A stretch of 64,000 nt of DNA from Terriglobus sp. TAA 43 (lineage in GTDB: Bacteria > Acidobacteriota > Terriglobia > Terriglobales > Acidobacteriaceae), in contig NZ_JUGR01000001.1 in the NCBI RefSeq assembly GCF_000800015.1, positions 2,108,001 through 2,172,000 on the forward strand, read 5' to 3'. The notes beneath the pieces are model-generated. The model ran no database searches and was not told where the DNA came from. It saw only the letters and a list, made by a program, of their open reading frames with translations. Positions 1 through 10,639 of the stretch are shown one piece after another. Made by a program: the position numbers and the translations under genes. The number at the start of each line of letters is the position of its first letter. Positions within the stretch are counted from its first letter, which is position 1.

Positions 1-1387
<1,387 letters not shown>

Positions 1388-1410
1388 CTCTCGCCTCATG
1401 CAACATCAGC

Positions 1411-1436
1411 AAGGGCCACCCGCAAGGGTGGCCCTT
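1411..1436 (+). terminator. rpsA terminator hairpin
   Basis: A perfect 11-bp stem (AAGGGCCACCC pairing with GGGTGGCCCTT) with a GCAA tetraloop sits 24 bases after the rpsA stop. The T-tract after it is weak, so it may need Rho or act mainly as a 3' stabilising hairpin. Confidence 0.75.
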
Positions 1437-1616
1437 CTGCTTTACGATCTTCCCTGACCTTCCCTACCGATGTTCCCTTCCGTTGGGGTACTTCAAAAGA
1501 ACATCCCTCGGGATGAACAAGGCTCATCATCCCAGGCGATAGCGCCGTGAAGTAGAAGGAAAGGCTTTCCTGTCCCGGTGTCGCGCGTTCCATATCAGTG
1601 GGAGCAGGACGACGAT

Positions 1617-2507
1617 CTATTTCTCTTTTTCTTTCTCGTCCTCGGAAGTCATCTTCGCCGATGCGCGATGGAAGACCTCAATCTCAGCCGCAGCAAAGGC
1701 ATCCGGTGGCACGCCACCAATGGCGACATATCCCGGCTCCGCGCCAAACTGCTCTGCGATGCGGTTCCACGCATGGAAGGGCGATGTCGTAGCCAGAAGC
1801 ACAAACTTACGCTTCGGTTCGGGCCGGCTGAAATACCAGATCCAGATCAGTTCTGCCGTGCAGTTCGTCAGAATCTGCACGATTGCATAAGGACGGTAGA
1901 GATAGTGGGTCTGGAAGAAATAAGGAGCCTGCAGCGTATTCATCAGCGACGTAAGGGCCAGGCCGAAGCTCGTTCCGAAGACCCGACTACGCAGCGAAAG
2001 CCCCATAGGACGAATCGCGAGACAGACAAAGATCACCAGGCTGACGGTGATTGTTCCGCCAATGCGTTGGAGCTCGCTCACCAACCCAACCATCACGTGT
2101 TCTCCGTGCACGGCAGTCGTGTGGGAAGCGTCAAACGCCAGAAAGATCGTGATTGCAAGAATCCATAGATAGACGATATTGCCGAGTTGCTGGAGACCTT
2201 TGAGAGGGCGCATGGCCTCGCGCAATACAAAGTAGGTCATCAGAACAGCAAACAGAGCTTCCAGGGCAAAACACAACCAGAAGGAATAGAAGTAAATGTT
2301 GTAGGCGGCCCTGGCGCTGATGCCATGCGCGCGTCCGTGTGCGCGGAGCCATTCAAACGTAAAGAAAGGGATTGTCTGCCAGTTGCTGACAATCAGCATC
2401 GGCCAGTATGTCTTTAGTTCCCCTGCGCGAACCAGAAACACCAAAGCAACAACGCTCAGCGCAATTTCGATCGCGCTGAGCGTGTTGTAGAGCGGGAACG
2501 TGGACAC
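1617..2507 (-). CDS. Seven-transmembrane protein of unknown function
   Basis: About 296 residues with seven hydrophobic segments and a charged C-terminal tail that ends in alternating Glu and Lys. I place the start at the GTG at 2507, giving VSTFPLYNTLSAIE, because AAGGAG lies seven bases upstream; the ATG 30 bases further out lies upstream of that site. Short loops and aromatic-rich helices resemble conserved acidobacterial membrane proteins without assigned function, but I do not recognise a named family. It is transcribed towards rpsA and stands alone. No catalytic motif is visible, so a sensor or transport role would be a guess. Confidence 0.75.
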   Translation of the reverse strand: MSTFPLYNTLSAIEIALSVVALVFLVRAGELKTYWPMLIVSNWQTIPFFTFEWLRAHGRAHGISARAAYNIYFYSFWLCFALEALFAVLMTYFVLREAMRPLKGLQQLGNIVYLWILAITIFLAFDASHTTAVHGEHVMVGLVSELQRIGGTITVSLVIFVCLAIRPMGLSLRSRVFGTSFGLALTSLMNTLQAPYFFQTHYLYRPYAIVQILTNCTAELIWIWYFSRPEPKRKFVLLATTSPFHAWNRIAEQFGAEPGYVAIGGVPPDAFAAAEIEVFHRASAKMTSEDEKEKEK

Positions 2508-2567
2508 CGGAAATCTCCTTGAGCAAGAGCATATCAAGGAGCAGCGTTCCGGCTGACCCAGAAAAAC

Positions 2568-2747
2568 TTAGTCGTAGATACCGCAGCCGTTCGGATCTCC
2601 CGGGGGGCAGGTCGGCGGGGGGATCGAAGCAGAGGTCGCGGTCGTCTTCTTGGTGGTTTTGGTCTGTGCGTTTGCAGATCCGGTAGAAGCGGCGCCCAGC
2701 ACCAGCAGGAGCGACATCACGGCAGAGGTAACAACGGTCTTCTTCAT
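2568..2747 (-). CDS. Small secreted peptide (59 aa)
   Basis: A short protein starting MKKTVVTSAVMSLLLVLG, with a clear Sec signal peptide that probably ends near SANAQ. It is followed by a Lys/Thr-rich stretch and a C-terminus with two cysteines (PPTCPPGDPNGCGIYD) that could form one disulphide. I chose the ATG at 2747 because GGAGGA lies about ten bases upstream; the longer reading frame to 2849 would put the signal peptide in the middle. The function is unknown. Such lone small secreted peptides are common in this group. The next gene on this strand lies only 60 bases downstream, so they may be co-transcribed. Confidence 0.6.
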   Translation of the reverse strand: MKKTVVTSAVMSLLLVLGAASTGSANAQTKTTKKTTATSASIPPPTCPPGDPNGCGIYD

Positions 2748-3146
2748 TTTTGGGTAGTCCTCCAAGACTCTTCCGGAAACTTGTCCCCGGGCAAGACTTA
2801 CCCTAAGTGATCGATAAGGCCGCGTCCATTCATTCCGACGACATAGCAATGCCTATAACAAGCGCAGTTACTGAAGTCATTTTAGGAAAGCAGGAGAAAG
2901 ACCCCTCAGAACAAAAGAACGCGTGAAATCAGAGGAATCCCTGCGCACAATCCACAACCTTTCGGAAGGCCGGTGCACACCGGCGGCACTCACTAACCCG
3001 TTGGACTGAGGAAGGAGGCTACTGCTCTTATCGGCAGTGTTGTGCAAAGTCTTAGATTAAGACCGGGAGATGTTAAGAAGAACTTATCAAAAAAGAGCGG
3101 CGCTCTTCTAAAAAAAGAGCGCCGCGTGTATGAGATTCAACATATT
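2748..3146. other. Intergenic region with two hairpins
   Basis: About 400 bases without a convincing gene. It holds a perfect 7-bp palindrome, GCCGGTG-CA-CACCGGC, at 2969-2984 and, at its right end, the terminator of the HNH gene. The promoter of the small secreted peptide must lie near 2760-2870, but no box is clear enough to name. Confidence 0.5.
3097..3125 (-). terminator. Terminator of the HNH nuclease gene
   Basis: On the minus strand an 11-bp stem (GCGGCGCTCTT with AAGAGCGCCGC) is followed directly by TCTTTTTTG, a classic intrinsic terminator about 20 bases after the stop of the HNH gene. Confidence 0.85.
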
Positions 3147-3764
3147 TCACGCTTCAAAATACAGATACTTCCTCCAGGCCGCGTCTCCAGACCCCAACAT
3201 TCGCATGATATGTCGGGAAGTATGCAGCGAAAACGGTCGCGGCTCGCGCATCAACTTCATATCCTGCAGCTCATGTAATAGCTGGTTTCCTTTGCGCCGG
3301 TTGCAATCATGGCAACATGCCACCAGGTTCTCCCAGGTAGACGTGCCTCCACGCGAACGCGGCAGAACATGGTCCAGCGTCAGTTCGCTCGCAGTCAGGA
3401 TGCAACCGCAGTACTGGCAAGTGTTCCGATCGCGCAGAAGAATGTTCTTGCGTGACAGCGCGCGTGTCTGGTGAGGAATACGACGATACTCCAGCAGACG
3501 AATCACAGACGGCATAGGCATGCGGATGCAGGCTGCATGCAGCGTGTGCCCATGCTCTTCTTCCGTGCGTGCCACACCTTTCAGCACCAGCACCAGCGCA
3601 CGACGCGCACCACAAATGTTGATGGGTTCATAGGAGGCATTCAATACCAGCACTGGCGTCTGCAACGTGGTTCCTCCACGACGCGGACGCGGATCCTCAC
3701 CGGGTGGAGTGAGGGTGTGGCACTTGGCGAGCGACTTCTGCTTACGGGCTTTGGCGGAATGCAT
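3147..3764 (-). CDS. HNH endonuclease
   Basis: This is an HNH nuclease of about 205 residues. After a basic N-terminus comes a block typical of the family ([20 protein letters not shown]), then the ββα-metal core at roughly residues 115-160: [16 protein letters not shown] with the catalytic His, and [12 protein letters not shown]-x-R-K. The four cysteines bind a structural zinc. The start is either the ATG at 3764 (AAGGAG 11 bases upstream) or the GTG at 3773 (too close to that site). It lies 86 bases downstream of the comF-like gene on the same strand. The family is widespread in free-living bacteria as a single chromosomal copy. Its role is unknown but may be DNA repair or processing; no methylase partner suggests restriction. 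Confidence 0.9.
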   Translation of the reverse strand: MHSAKARKQKSLAKCHTLTPPGEDPRPRRGGTTLQTPVLVLNASYEPINICGARRALVLVLKGVARTEEEHGHTLHAACIRMPMPSVIRLLEYRRIPHQTRALSRKNILLRDRNTCQYCGCILTASELTLDHVLPRSRGGTSTWENLVACCHDCNRRKGNQLLHELQDMKLMREPRPFSLHTSRHIMRMLGSGDAAWRKYLYFEA

Positions 3765-3850
3765 CTCGAGCACTGCTCCTTGCGAAGGGCGATATCGATC
3801 TGTTCGTGCTTGCCGGTCGTTCTTACCTATCTCTTTGCACTGGCGCTCGG

Positions 3851-4750
3851 CTACGGCACCGAATGCGAGTAATTAGGGCTCCCAAATTTATTGCGCGCAG
3901 GATGGTCGGTAACTTCTACAGGCGCGCTCCACAACATAGGCGTCTGAGTACCGGCGCGAGCCAACGTGACCACACGCACACTCTCGGCCCCTGCGGCCAA
4001 CAACACTTCCGTACATTCCGTTACGGTGGCGCCAGTGGTATACACATCATCCACCAGCAGCACATGGCGTCCACGAACGGAGCCTCGCACGCGAAACGCG
4101 CCACGCACATTTTCGCGACGCTCATCCGGCGACAAGCGGTACTGCGATTCCCTGTGATGAACGCGCTTCATCCGCCGAGGAGCCAGTTCCATCCTCCAGT
4201 GCGGATGGCGTCGCCGAACCACACGCATCGCAGCAAGCGCCAGCAGATGGCTCTGGTTATACAAACGACGTCGCCGGAAGAGCGGCACCGGGATCACCAG
4301 CAGCGATTCCGGCATGCCCTCTGCCTGGGCCAGAACGGCCTCTGCTAACAATGCCCCCATAGGCCGCGCCAGCGACCGCACATTGCCAAACTTGAACAGC
4401 CGAAGCGCATGCCGCATCAACTCGTAAGAACCAAAAGCTGTCGCGCGCATAAAAGCTGGAGGAGTTGCTACGCAATCGGCGCAAAGAATCTCGTCGCCGG
4501 ACGCCTGATACGACGGCTCATACCCCAACGGCTCCGCACAGTGATAGCAGCGACCACCCAGGCGACCGCTCTCAACGGATGCCATGCATCCATCACACAG
4601 CGGGACCAGCCGTCCATCGGCCAGTGGCTGAACGCGGCACATCCGGCATCGAGCAGGTGCAAGGAAAGCAGTAGCAGAATGGAGAGCGGAGCGGATCAGC
4701 GAACGGGGCGAGACGAAATTCGTGGCGCAGGAAGTACTATCTGCTGCCAT
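3851..4750 (-). CDS. ComF family phosphoribosyltransferase-like protein
   Basis: A ComF-type protein of about 300 residues. The N-terminal part has paired cysteines (CRMC near 35, CDGC near 52, CYHC near 68, then a fourth C-x-x-C) that form a double zinc ribbon. The C-terminal part is a type I phosphoribosyltransferase fold with the PRPP loop [13 protein letters not shown] near residues 230-242. In Gram-positive and some Gram-negative bacteria ComF works with the helicase and channel of natural DNA uptake. The reading frame stays open to 4966, but the upstream part is low in hydrophobic order, and the ATG at 4750 gives a normal family length. No other competence gene lies in the window, so involvement in DNA uptake is only inferred from the family. 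Confidence 0.85.
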   Translation of the reverse strand: MAADSTSCATNFVSPRSLIRSALHSATAFLAPARCRMCRVQPLADGRLVPLCDGCMASVESGRLGGRCYHCAEPLGYEPSYQASGDEILCADCVATPPAFMRATAFGSYELMRHALRLFKFGNVRSLARPMGALLAEAVLAQAEGMPESLLVIPVPLFRRRRLYNQSHLLALAAMRVVRRRHPHWRMELAPRRMKRVHHRESQYRLSPDERRENVRGAFRVRGSVRGRHVLLVDDVYTTGATVTECTEVLLAAGAESVRVVTLARAGTQTPMLWSAPVEVTDHPARNKFGSPNYSHSVP

Positions 4751-5100
4751 TGTCACTTCGAATTCAGGACCTGCGTACAACGTCTCGGAGAAGACGCACC
4801 TCGCTGGCATTGTCCCCTGCGAAGCCCTGGAATTGCCTGTAATTTCCGGCCCAGGACGGCATGGAGATGTATTTGATGGCAGTATATGCCGCTTCGCGCC
4901 TCCCGCGAAAGGGGCGCGTCCCCCGGAATCCGAAAAGATTCCACCACCATCCACGGATCGTGCCACCTAAAACTTTTTTGTGGCGCACCCTCCATGAGAA
5001 GGAAGAACATAGTGCGTCAAATCTGCATCCAATCCACTCACGGCAACATCTTCCTCTCTACCCAGTCCGCGCACGCGCTCAATCCCTTGCCTGAGGTTTC
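4751..5100. other. Divergent promoter region of comF-like gene and egtB
   Basis: About 350 bases between divergent genes. GC-rich short inverted pieces occur around 4895-4925. Apart from GAGG just before the egtB start, no promoter box, riboswitch or small reading frame is convincing. Confidence 0.4.
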
Positions 5101-6426
5101 ATGCGAATGGCCACCACTGTTGTTTCAAAGGTCGTAAGTCCCGTGCAAGCCACGCTGCTGCAACGCTTTCTGGCCGCTCGGCAAGCCACCGAGGAAGCCT
5201 GCCGCACGCTGACCGCCGAGGATCAGATGGTGCAGTCCTGCTCGGAAGCCAGCCCCACCAAGTGGCATCAGGCGCACACAAGCTGGTTCTTTGAGACCTT
5301 CGTACTGGCAAAGTTCCTGCGCGGCTACCAGCCATTCCATCCCGATTTCCATTGGCTCTTCAATAGCTACTACCGCAGCCTGGGCAACGAAATTCCTGAG
5401 AAAAAACTCCGAGCATCGTTCTCGCGCCCGTCTCTGGAAACCATCGTCGCCTTCCGGGCGCATGTAAATCGCCACGTCGAAGAACTGCTGCAGCAAGACA
5501 ATGTGCCCGACGACGCACTGCGCCGCATCGTGCTCGGCATCCAGCATGAACAGCAGCATCTCGAACTTCTGCTGACCGACATCAAGCACGCCTTCTTCAC
5601 CAACCCCCTACACCCCATCTATCGCGAAGCGCAAGTAGCGGCAGACGCAGAACCCACACCTTCGCGCTGGATAGAGTTCGAGGGCGGCGTGCAGGAGATT
5701 GGCTACCCCCTCAACACAGCGGACCCGCTCGACTTCTGTTTTGACAATGAAACCCCGCAACACCGCGTGTACCTGCAGCCCTACGCTCTCGAGAATCGCC
5801 TCGTCACCTGCGGCGAATATCTCGCCTTCATGAACGACAACGCCTACACGCGCGCCGAACTGTGGCTCAGCGAAGGTTTGGACACGATCGAACAGGAACA
5901 CTGGGAAGCGCCGCTCTACTGGCAGCGATGTACCGATGACAGCACAGGCTGGCGCATCTTCACCATGGGTGGATGGCGCGGCCTTTCCACCATGCTGGCC
6001 ACGCCCGTATGCCACGTAAGCCTGTTTGAAGCCGACGCCTATGCACGCTGGCGTGGTTGTCGACTCCCAACCGAAGCGGAATGGGAACACGCAGCAAGCG
6101 AAGCAGCTATGGAATCAACCGGGCTTTTGGAACAAGGTGGACTCCATCCTCTCGCCGCCACCTCCGACGGCCTCACACAAATGCTGGGCTACGCATGGGA
6201 GTGGACAGCCTCCGCCTACACCGGCTATCCCGGCTACGCCCCACTTCCCGGCGCGCTAGGTGAATACAACGGCAAGTTCATGTCCAGCCAAATGGTGCTT
6301 CGCGGAGGCTCCGTCGCCACACCGACAAGCCACATCCGCACCGCCTATCGCAACTTCTTTACGCCGGGCACACGCTGGCAGTTTTCCGGCATCCGACTGG
6401 CACGCGCTTTTTCACATAACGAATAG
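5101..6426 (+). CDS. egtB: Ergothioneine biosynthesis protein EgtB (iron-dependent sulfoxide synthase)
   Basis: EgtB joins hercynine to a thiol with O2 to give the sulfoxide precursor of ergothioneine. The protein has the usual order: a DinB-like four-helix domain, then a formylglycine-generating-enzyme-like C-lectin domain from about residue 190. The iron ligands are readable: W-H-Q-A-H-T near 55-60 and HEQQHLE at 149-155. The C-terminal half has GCRLPTEAEWE and a final G-I-R-L-A-R. Its length of 441 is normal. GAGG lies four bases before the ATG. The gene stops 8 bases before egtD, so the two form an operon. Whether the sulphur donor is cysteine or gamma-glutamylcysteine cannot be read directly; no egtA, egtC or egtE is nearby. 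Confidence 0.93.
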   Translation: MRMATTVVSKVVSPVQATLLQRFLAARQATEEACRTLTAEDQMVQSCSEASPTKWHQAHTSWFFETFVLAKFLRGYQPFHPDFHWLFNSYYRSLGNEIPEKKLRASFSRPSLETIVAFRAHVNRHVEELLQQDNVPDDALRRIVLGIQHEQQHLELLLTDIKHAFFTNPLHPIYREAQVAADAEPTPSRWIEFEGGVQEIGYPLNTADPLDFCFDNETPQHRVYLQPYALENRLVTCGEYLAFMNDNAYTRAELWLSEGLDTIEQEHWEAPLYWQRCTDDSTGWRIFTMGGWRGLSTMLATPVCHVSLFEADAYARWRGCRLPTEAEWEHAASEAAMESTGLLEQGGLHPLAATSDGLTQMLGYAWEWTASAYTGYPGYAPLPGALGEYNGKFMSSQMVLRGGSVATPTSHIRTAYRNFFTPGTRWQFSGIRLARAFSHNE

Positions 6427-6434
6427 GACCATCG

Positions 6435-7457
6435 GTGAGCACATCCGTTTCTGCCCCTGAGCTTTTAACACCACCAGCCGCAGACCTCGTTCAGGATGCC
6501 GTGGCTGCAGCAGTGCATGAAGGCTTGTCTTGCACGCCAAAGTGGCTGCCCGCGTGGCTCTTTTACGACGCGGAAGGTTCGCGCCTGTTTGAACGCATCA
6601 CCACGCTGCCTGAGTACTACCCCACACGCACCGAACGCGCCATCTTCGCGGGCTACGCCGACGGCATCATCGGCACCGCCATCCGCACATGGCAACAGAA
6701 ACATCCCGGTCGGAACGGCCGTCTCCGCATCCTTGAACTCGGCGCAGGAACGGCGACGAAGACGGGCATCCTGCTCGACGCCGCAGTGCGTCGCCAGGGC
6801 CAGACAGAGTATCTGCCCATCGACGTGTCCGAGTCTGCAATGGCCGAAGCATGCGCCTCCATGGGACGCGTGCAGAGCGGCGTCACGGTATCGCCACAGG
6901 TAGCCAATTACGTCACCGACACGTTGGAAATCCCGCAGCACGACGGCCCCACGATGGCGCTCTACATCGGCAGCAGCATCGGCAACTTCGATCCAGAGGA
7001 AGCAGCCACTATCCTCTGCAATCTACGCAGACAACTGCAGCCCGGCGACACGCTATTGCTGGGCACAGACATGGTCAAGGATCGCCGCAAGCTTGAAGCC
7101 GCATACAACGATCACGACGGCGTGACAGAAGCCTTCAATCTGAATCTGCTGCGCCGCATCAACCGGGACCTTCGCTCCAACTTTGACCTCGCACGCTTTC
7201 GCCACATGGCAGTGTGGAATGAAGAACAATCGCGCATTGAAATGCATCTGCAATCACTGCGGGAACAGACTGTCCGCATTCCCGCGCTGAATGTGTCCTT
7301 CCACTTCGCAAAGGGTGAAACCATCCACACCGAGAACAGCTACAAATTCACTAGCCCATCCATTGCTTCCCTGCTGCGCACTGCAAACTATGCGCCGGTA
7401 GAACAATGGACAGATGAACAACATTGGTTCGCCGTGACACTGGCGACCCCCGAATAA
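6435..7457 (+). CDS. egtD: L-histidine N-alpha-methyltransferase EgtD
   Basis: EgtD trimethylates histidine to hercynine with SAM, the first step of ergothioneine synthesis. The 340-residue protein shows the family start (WLPAWLFYDAEGSRLFE then LPEYYPTRTE), the SAM-binding motif LELGAGTATKT near residue 100, and YIGSSIGNFDPEEA near 180. I use the GTG at 6435; AGGA lies 6 bases upstream, at the end of egtB. Translation is probably coupled to egtB. A strong hairpin begins four bases after the stop, so the operon contains only these two genes. Confidence 0.94.
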   Translation: MSTSVSAPELLTPPAADLVQDAVAAAVHEGLSCTPKWLPAWLFYDAEGSRLFERITTLPEYYPTRTERAIFAGYADGIIGTAIRTWQQKHPGRNGRLRILELGAGTATKTGILLDAAVRRQGQTEYLPIDVSESAMAEACASMGRVQSGVTVSPQVANYVTDTLEIPQHDGPTMALYIGSSIGNFDPEEAATILCNLRRQLQPGDTLLLGTDMVKDRRKLEAAYNDHDGVTEAFNLNLLRRINRDLRSNFDLARFRHMAVWNEEQSRIEMHLQSLREQTVRIPALNVSFHFAKGETIHTENSYKFTSPSIASLLRTANYAPVEQWTDEQHWFAVTLATPE

Positions 7458-7460
7458 GAA

Positions 7461-7484
7461 TGGGCTGCCTCGAGAGGCAGCCCA
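7461..7484. terminator. Bidirectional terminator between egtD and the RcnB-like gene
   Basis: A perfect 11-bp stem (TGGGCTGCCTC with GAGGCAGCCCA, 2-base loop) lies between two convergent stops, with AAAACA on one side and a weak T-rich sequence on the other. Confidence 0.8.
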
Positions 7485-7506
7485 AAACATTTGCAGCAAA
7501 CTTCTG

Positions 7507-8163
7507 TTAGTTCACCAAAGCTGTCACCAGATCCATCACGTCTGCAATGATGCGCGTAGTCGGGTTATAGGCGACCATGTAGCCGTCATAGTAGCCATAC
7601 TGATATCCCGGAGGCGGTGGCGGCATCCCTCTCCAATACGAAGACGGCACCGGACGAATCGAGTAGTTGCGAGGAATCGCATATCCCGGCGCAAATGGCG
7701 GACGCTTCCGATTGCGATAACGCATCGCATCCGAACGATAGTGCTGCGCCATTTGATTGCGATAGTGCTGATCAAACTGGAAGTTAGGCCGTCCCGGACC
7801 ACCTTGCGGAGGACGCTGCGGCGGGCGTTGATTGTTCTGCGGTGGACGCTGTGGTCCCGGCTGCGGAGGACGCTGGCCATTCTGTGGAGGCCGCGGATTT
7901 CCCTGCTGAGGCGGACGTTGCCCGTTCTGTGGCGGACGCTGGTTTCCTTGTTGCGGTGGACGCTGGCCATTCTGCGGAGGACGTTGGTTTCCATTCTGCG
8001 GTGGCCGCTGCTGGCCGTTCCCTGGCCCCTGTCCCGGAGGTGAGCCGCCTTGTCCTGGCGGAGGACCACCCTGCCCGGGCTGCGCGTTGACGTAGCCCGG
8101 ACTCACAACAACTGCGGCTGCAAGCGCAACAACAGGCAGAAAACGCTTTAGATCAAATGGCAT
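7507..8163 (-). CDS. Secreted Pro/Gln-rich repeat protein with RcnB-like C-terminus
   Basis: A 218-residue exported protein. Residues 1-27 are a signal peptide (ending near VNAQ). Residues 30-125 consist of low-complexity units of the type QRPPQNG / QRPPQQGN. The last 80 residues form an ordered basic-aromatic domain with a run of five prolines followed by GYQYGYYDGYMVAYNPTT, and a hydrophobic end (RIIADVMDLVTALV). That ending matches the RcnB family of periplasmic nickel/cobalt-homeostasis proteins and their many relatives of unknown role. No metal exporter is adjacent, so a metal function is not shown. The repeat part is a DNA minisatellite and probably varies in length between strains. Confidence 0.75.
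   Translation of the reverse strand: MPFDLKRFLPVVALAAAVVVSPGYVNAQPGQGGPPPGQGGSPPGQGPGNGQQRPPQNGNQRPPQNGQRPPQQGNQRPPQNGQRPPQQGNPRPPQNGQRPPQPGPQRPPQNNQRPPQRPPQGGPGRPNFQFDQHYRNQMAQHYRSDAMRYRNRKRPPFAPGYAIPRNYSIRPVPSSYWRGMPPPPPGYQYGYYDGYMVAYNPTTRIIADVMDLVTALVN
7795..8075 (-). repeat. Minisatellite coding for PPQ-rich repeats
   Basis: Within the RcnB-like gene, short units related to GGCGGACGCTGGCCATTCTG recur with 18-30 base spacing and single-base changes, encoding RPPQNG-type peptides. The sequence invites slippage, so copy number may vary. Confidence 0.75.
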
Positions 8164-8256
8164 GATTCGCTCCCGATCTCTGGTTGGATGCCATGAAACA
8201 GTAAACCGTGCCTGACGATTCTATCTGTCCATCGCGCGGGTTTACTCTGAAGCGGC

Positions 8257-10569
8257 ATGCGTTTCCCATCTCTTCACACATTCGTCGCGTGCAGCCTGTT
8301 CTTATTGGCTGCGGCCCACGCTCAGCAATCCCCCGTTGCTGCGGTCGATCCATTCATTGGCACCGGCCCAGAAGGTCACACCTTTCCGGGCGCAGCTGTG
8401 CCCTTCGGCATGGTGCAGCTCTCACCCGACACACAGATCCGCCCCTTCAAACAAAGCTACAAATGGGCCGCCGGATATCGCTATGAAGACACCACCATCC
8501 TCGGCTTCTCGCACACGCACTTCTCCGGTGCGGGCCACTCGGACTTAGGCGATGTCCTTCTGCAACCCATCAGCGGCGACGTGAACCTCGAGCCCGGCGA
8601 TGCAGAACATCCAGGCTATCGCTCAAAGTTCAGCCACGTATCGGAAAAAGCATCACCCGGCTACTACGGTGTAACGCTCGAAGACTACGGCATCAAAGCC
8701 GAGCTCACCGCCACCACGCGCGTCGGCGTACATCGTTACAGTTACCCCGCCAACAAGCCCGAACACATCCTCATCGACCTGCGCTCCAGCATCTATAACT
8801 ACCCCGGCAAAGTTCTGTGGTCGCGCCTGCGCGTACGCAACGACGGCACCATCACCGGCATGCGCGAAACCCGAGGCTGGGCACCGGGACGCCAGCTTTA
8901 CTTCGCCATCCGTTTTTCGCAACCACTCACCGCGCATCATCTTTACAACCGCGAATCGCAACCCATCCTCTACAACGGATTCAAGTCTCCCGGCAACACA
9001 CCGGAAGACACGCAGAGCATGGAAGGCCGCGGCCTCATCGGCGTCTTCGACTTCGCCTCATCTCCCAAGCCTTTAGTTGTGAAGGTGGCCATCTCGCCCA
9101 CCAGCGAAGACGAAGCCATCGCCAACATGGACGCAGAAGTTCCCGCATTCGACTTTGACGCAGCCCATCACGCAGCCACTGCGCAGTGGGAAAAGGCGCT
9201 CGGCACAGTCGAAATCACCGCAGACGCCGACACACGCAAGAGCCTCTACACCGCGCTGTATCACACGCTCCTCGCTCCCTCCGTAAGCATGGACGTCGAC
9301 GGCAGCTATCGCGGCCCCGACAACCAGATCCACAAAGCAACTGGTTTCAACTTCGTCAGCAGCCTCTCTCTATGGGACACCTACCGCGCAGAACAGCCGC
9401 TGATGACGCTGGTGCAACCCGCATCACGCACCAGTGATTTCGCCAACTCCATGCTCGCCTCGCAAAAGGAAAGCCCTTTCGGCATCCTCCCTGTCTGGCA
9501 GTTCCAGGGCATTGAAACATGGTGCATGATCGGCTATCACGCGGTACCCGTCCTCGCCGACGCCATCGCCAAAGACATCCCCGGCTTCGACAAAAACGCC
9601 GCACTCGATGCCATGGTTGCATCCGCAAAGTACGCGCCCTACGGCAACCTCGGCGCATACATGAAGCTCGGCTACGTCCCCGTGGACAACGATCAGGAAG
9701 CCGCATCGAAGACGGTCGAATACGCCTTCGACGATTGGACCATCGCCAAGACCGCAGAAAAACTGGGCCGCAAAGACATCGCCACCGAGTTCTACAAACG
9801 CGCACAATACTGGCGCAATAACTTCAACACCAAAGATGGATTCGTAGAACCGCGCCTAGCCAACGGCGACTACCGCACGCCCTTTGACCCCACCAAAGCA
9901 GGCGCAAACAGCGGCTTCACCGAAGGCAATGCATGGCAATACTCTTGGTATCAGCCGCAGGATGAACTCGGCCTTATCAAGTTACTCGGCGGCCCCGATA
10001 AGTTAGTCGCAAAACTCGACGAGATGTTCGATCAGAAAGTCGATCCCGCAAAGTACGCTGACGTGGAAGACATCTCCGGCATGATCGGCCAATACATCCA
10101 CGGCAACGAACCAAGCCATCACCTTCCCTATCTCTACATGTACGCCGGTCAACCATGGCGCACACAGGCACGCCTCAAGCAGATCGTCGATTCGCAATAC
10201 AAACCTGCACCCGATGGCCTCGTCGGTAACGACGACCTCGGACAGATGTCCGCGTGGCTGGTCTTCACATCGCTCGGCTTCTATCCCGTCGCGCCCACCA
10301 GCAATGAATACGTCATCGGCAAACCCTTCGTTGATCACGCAGCCATGCACCTGCCCAACGGCAAGACCTTCACCATCACCGCGGAAAACTTAAGCGACAC
10401 CAACGCCTTCGTACAAAACGTCACACTCAATGGCAAGCCACTCGACCGCAGCTTCCTCACCCACGACGAACTAATGAACGGCGGCGAACTCCACTTCGTC
10501 ATGAGCACCAAAGAAAAGGCAGCATGGTCCATGAAAAACCACACTGCCCCATACTCCATGACGAAATAG
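8257..10569 (+). CDS. GH92 family alpha-mannosidase, secreted
   Basis: A glycoside hydrolase of family 92, calcium-dependent exo-acting alpha-mannosidases that trim mannose from N-glycans and yeast mannan. The 770-residue protein starts with a signal peptide (ending near AHAQ) and continues with the family opening VDPFIGTGPEGHTFPGA and VPFGMVQLSPDT. Further family landmarks are GFSHTHFSG, SLWDTYRAEQPLMTL, GNAWQYSWYQPQD and a helix-rich C-terminal catalytic domain with EPSHHLPYLYMYAGQPW. It is full length. A perfect 16-bp hairpin follows, and the convergent neighbour is a TonB receptor, which suggests but does not prove use of mannose-containing glycans. Confidence 0.93.
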   Translation: MRFPSLHTFVACSLFLLAAAHAQQSPVAAVDPFIGTGPEGHTFPGAAVPFGMVQLSPDTQIRPFKQSYKWAAGYRYEDTTILGFSHTHFSGAGHSDLGDVLLQPISGDVNLEPGDAEHPGYRSKFSHVSEKASPGYYGVTLEDYGIKAELTATTRVGVHRYSYPANKPEHILIDLRSSIYNYPGKVLWSRLRVRNDGTITGMRETRGWAPGRQLYFAIRFSQPLTAHHLYNRESQPILYNGFKSPGNTPEDTQSMEGRGLIGVFDFASSPKPLVVKVAISPTSEDEAIANMDAEVPAFDFDAAHHAATAQWEKALGTVEITADADTRKSLYTALYHTLLAPSVSMDVDGSYRGPDNQIHKATGFNFVSSLSLWDTYRAEQPLMTLVQPASRTSDFANSMLASQKESPFGILPVWQFQGIETWCMIGYHAVPVLADAIAKDIPGFDKNAALDAMVASAKYAPYGNLGAYMKLGYVPVDNDQEAASKTVEYAFDDWTIAKTAEKLGRKDIATEFYKRAQYWRNNFNTKDGFVEPRLANGDYRTPFDPTKAGANSGFTEGNAWQYSWYQPQDELGLIKLLGGPDKLVAKLDEMFDQKVDPAKYADVEDISGMIGQYIHGNEPSHHLPYLYMYAGQPWRTQARLKQIVDSQYKPAPDGLVGNDDLGQMSAWLVFTSLGFYPVAPTSNEYVIGKPFVDHAAMHLPNGKTFTITAENLSDTNAFVQNVTLNGKPLDRSFLTHDELMNGGELHFVMSTKEKAAWSMKNHTAPYSMTK

Positions 10570-10585
10570 AAAACCAACACACAAA

Positions 10586-10623
10586 CAAGAAGAGGAGCAG
10601 CCGGTTAGCTGCTCCTCTTCTTG
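10586..10623. terminator. Bidirectional terminator between GH92 and TonB receptor
   Basis: A perfect 16-bp inverted repeat (CAAGAAGAGGAGCAGC with its complement) with a 6-base loop, followed by TTTTG on the plus strand, sits between convergent stops. Confidence 0.88.
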
Positions 10624-10639
10624 TTTTGACAGTCGTAGC

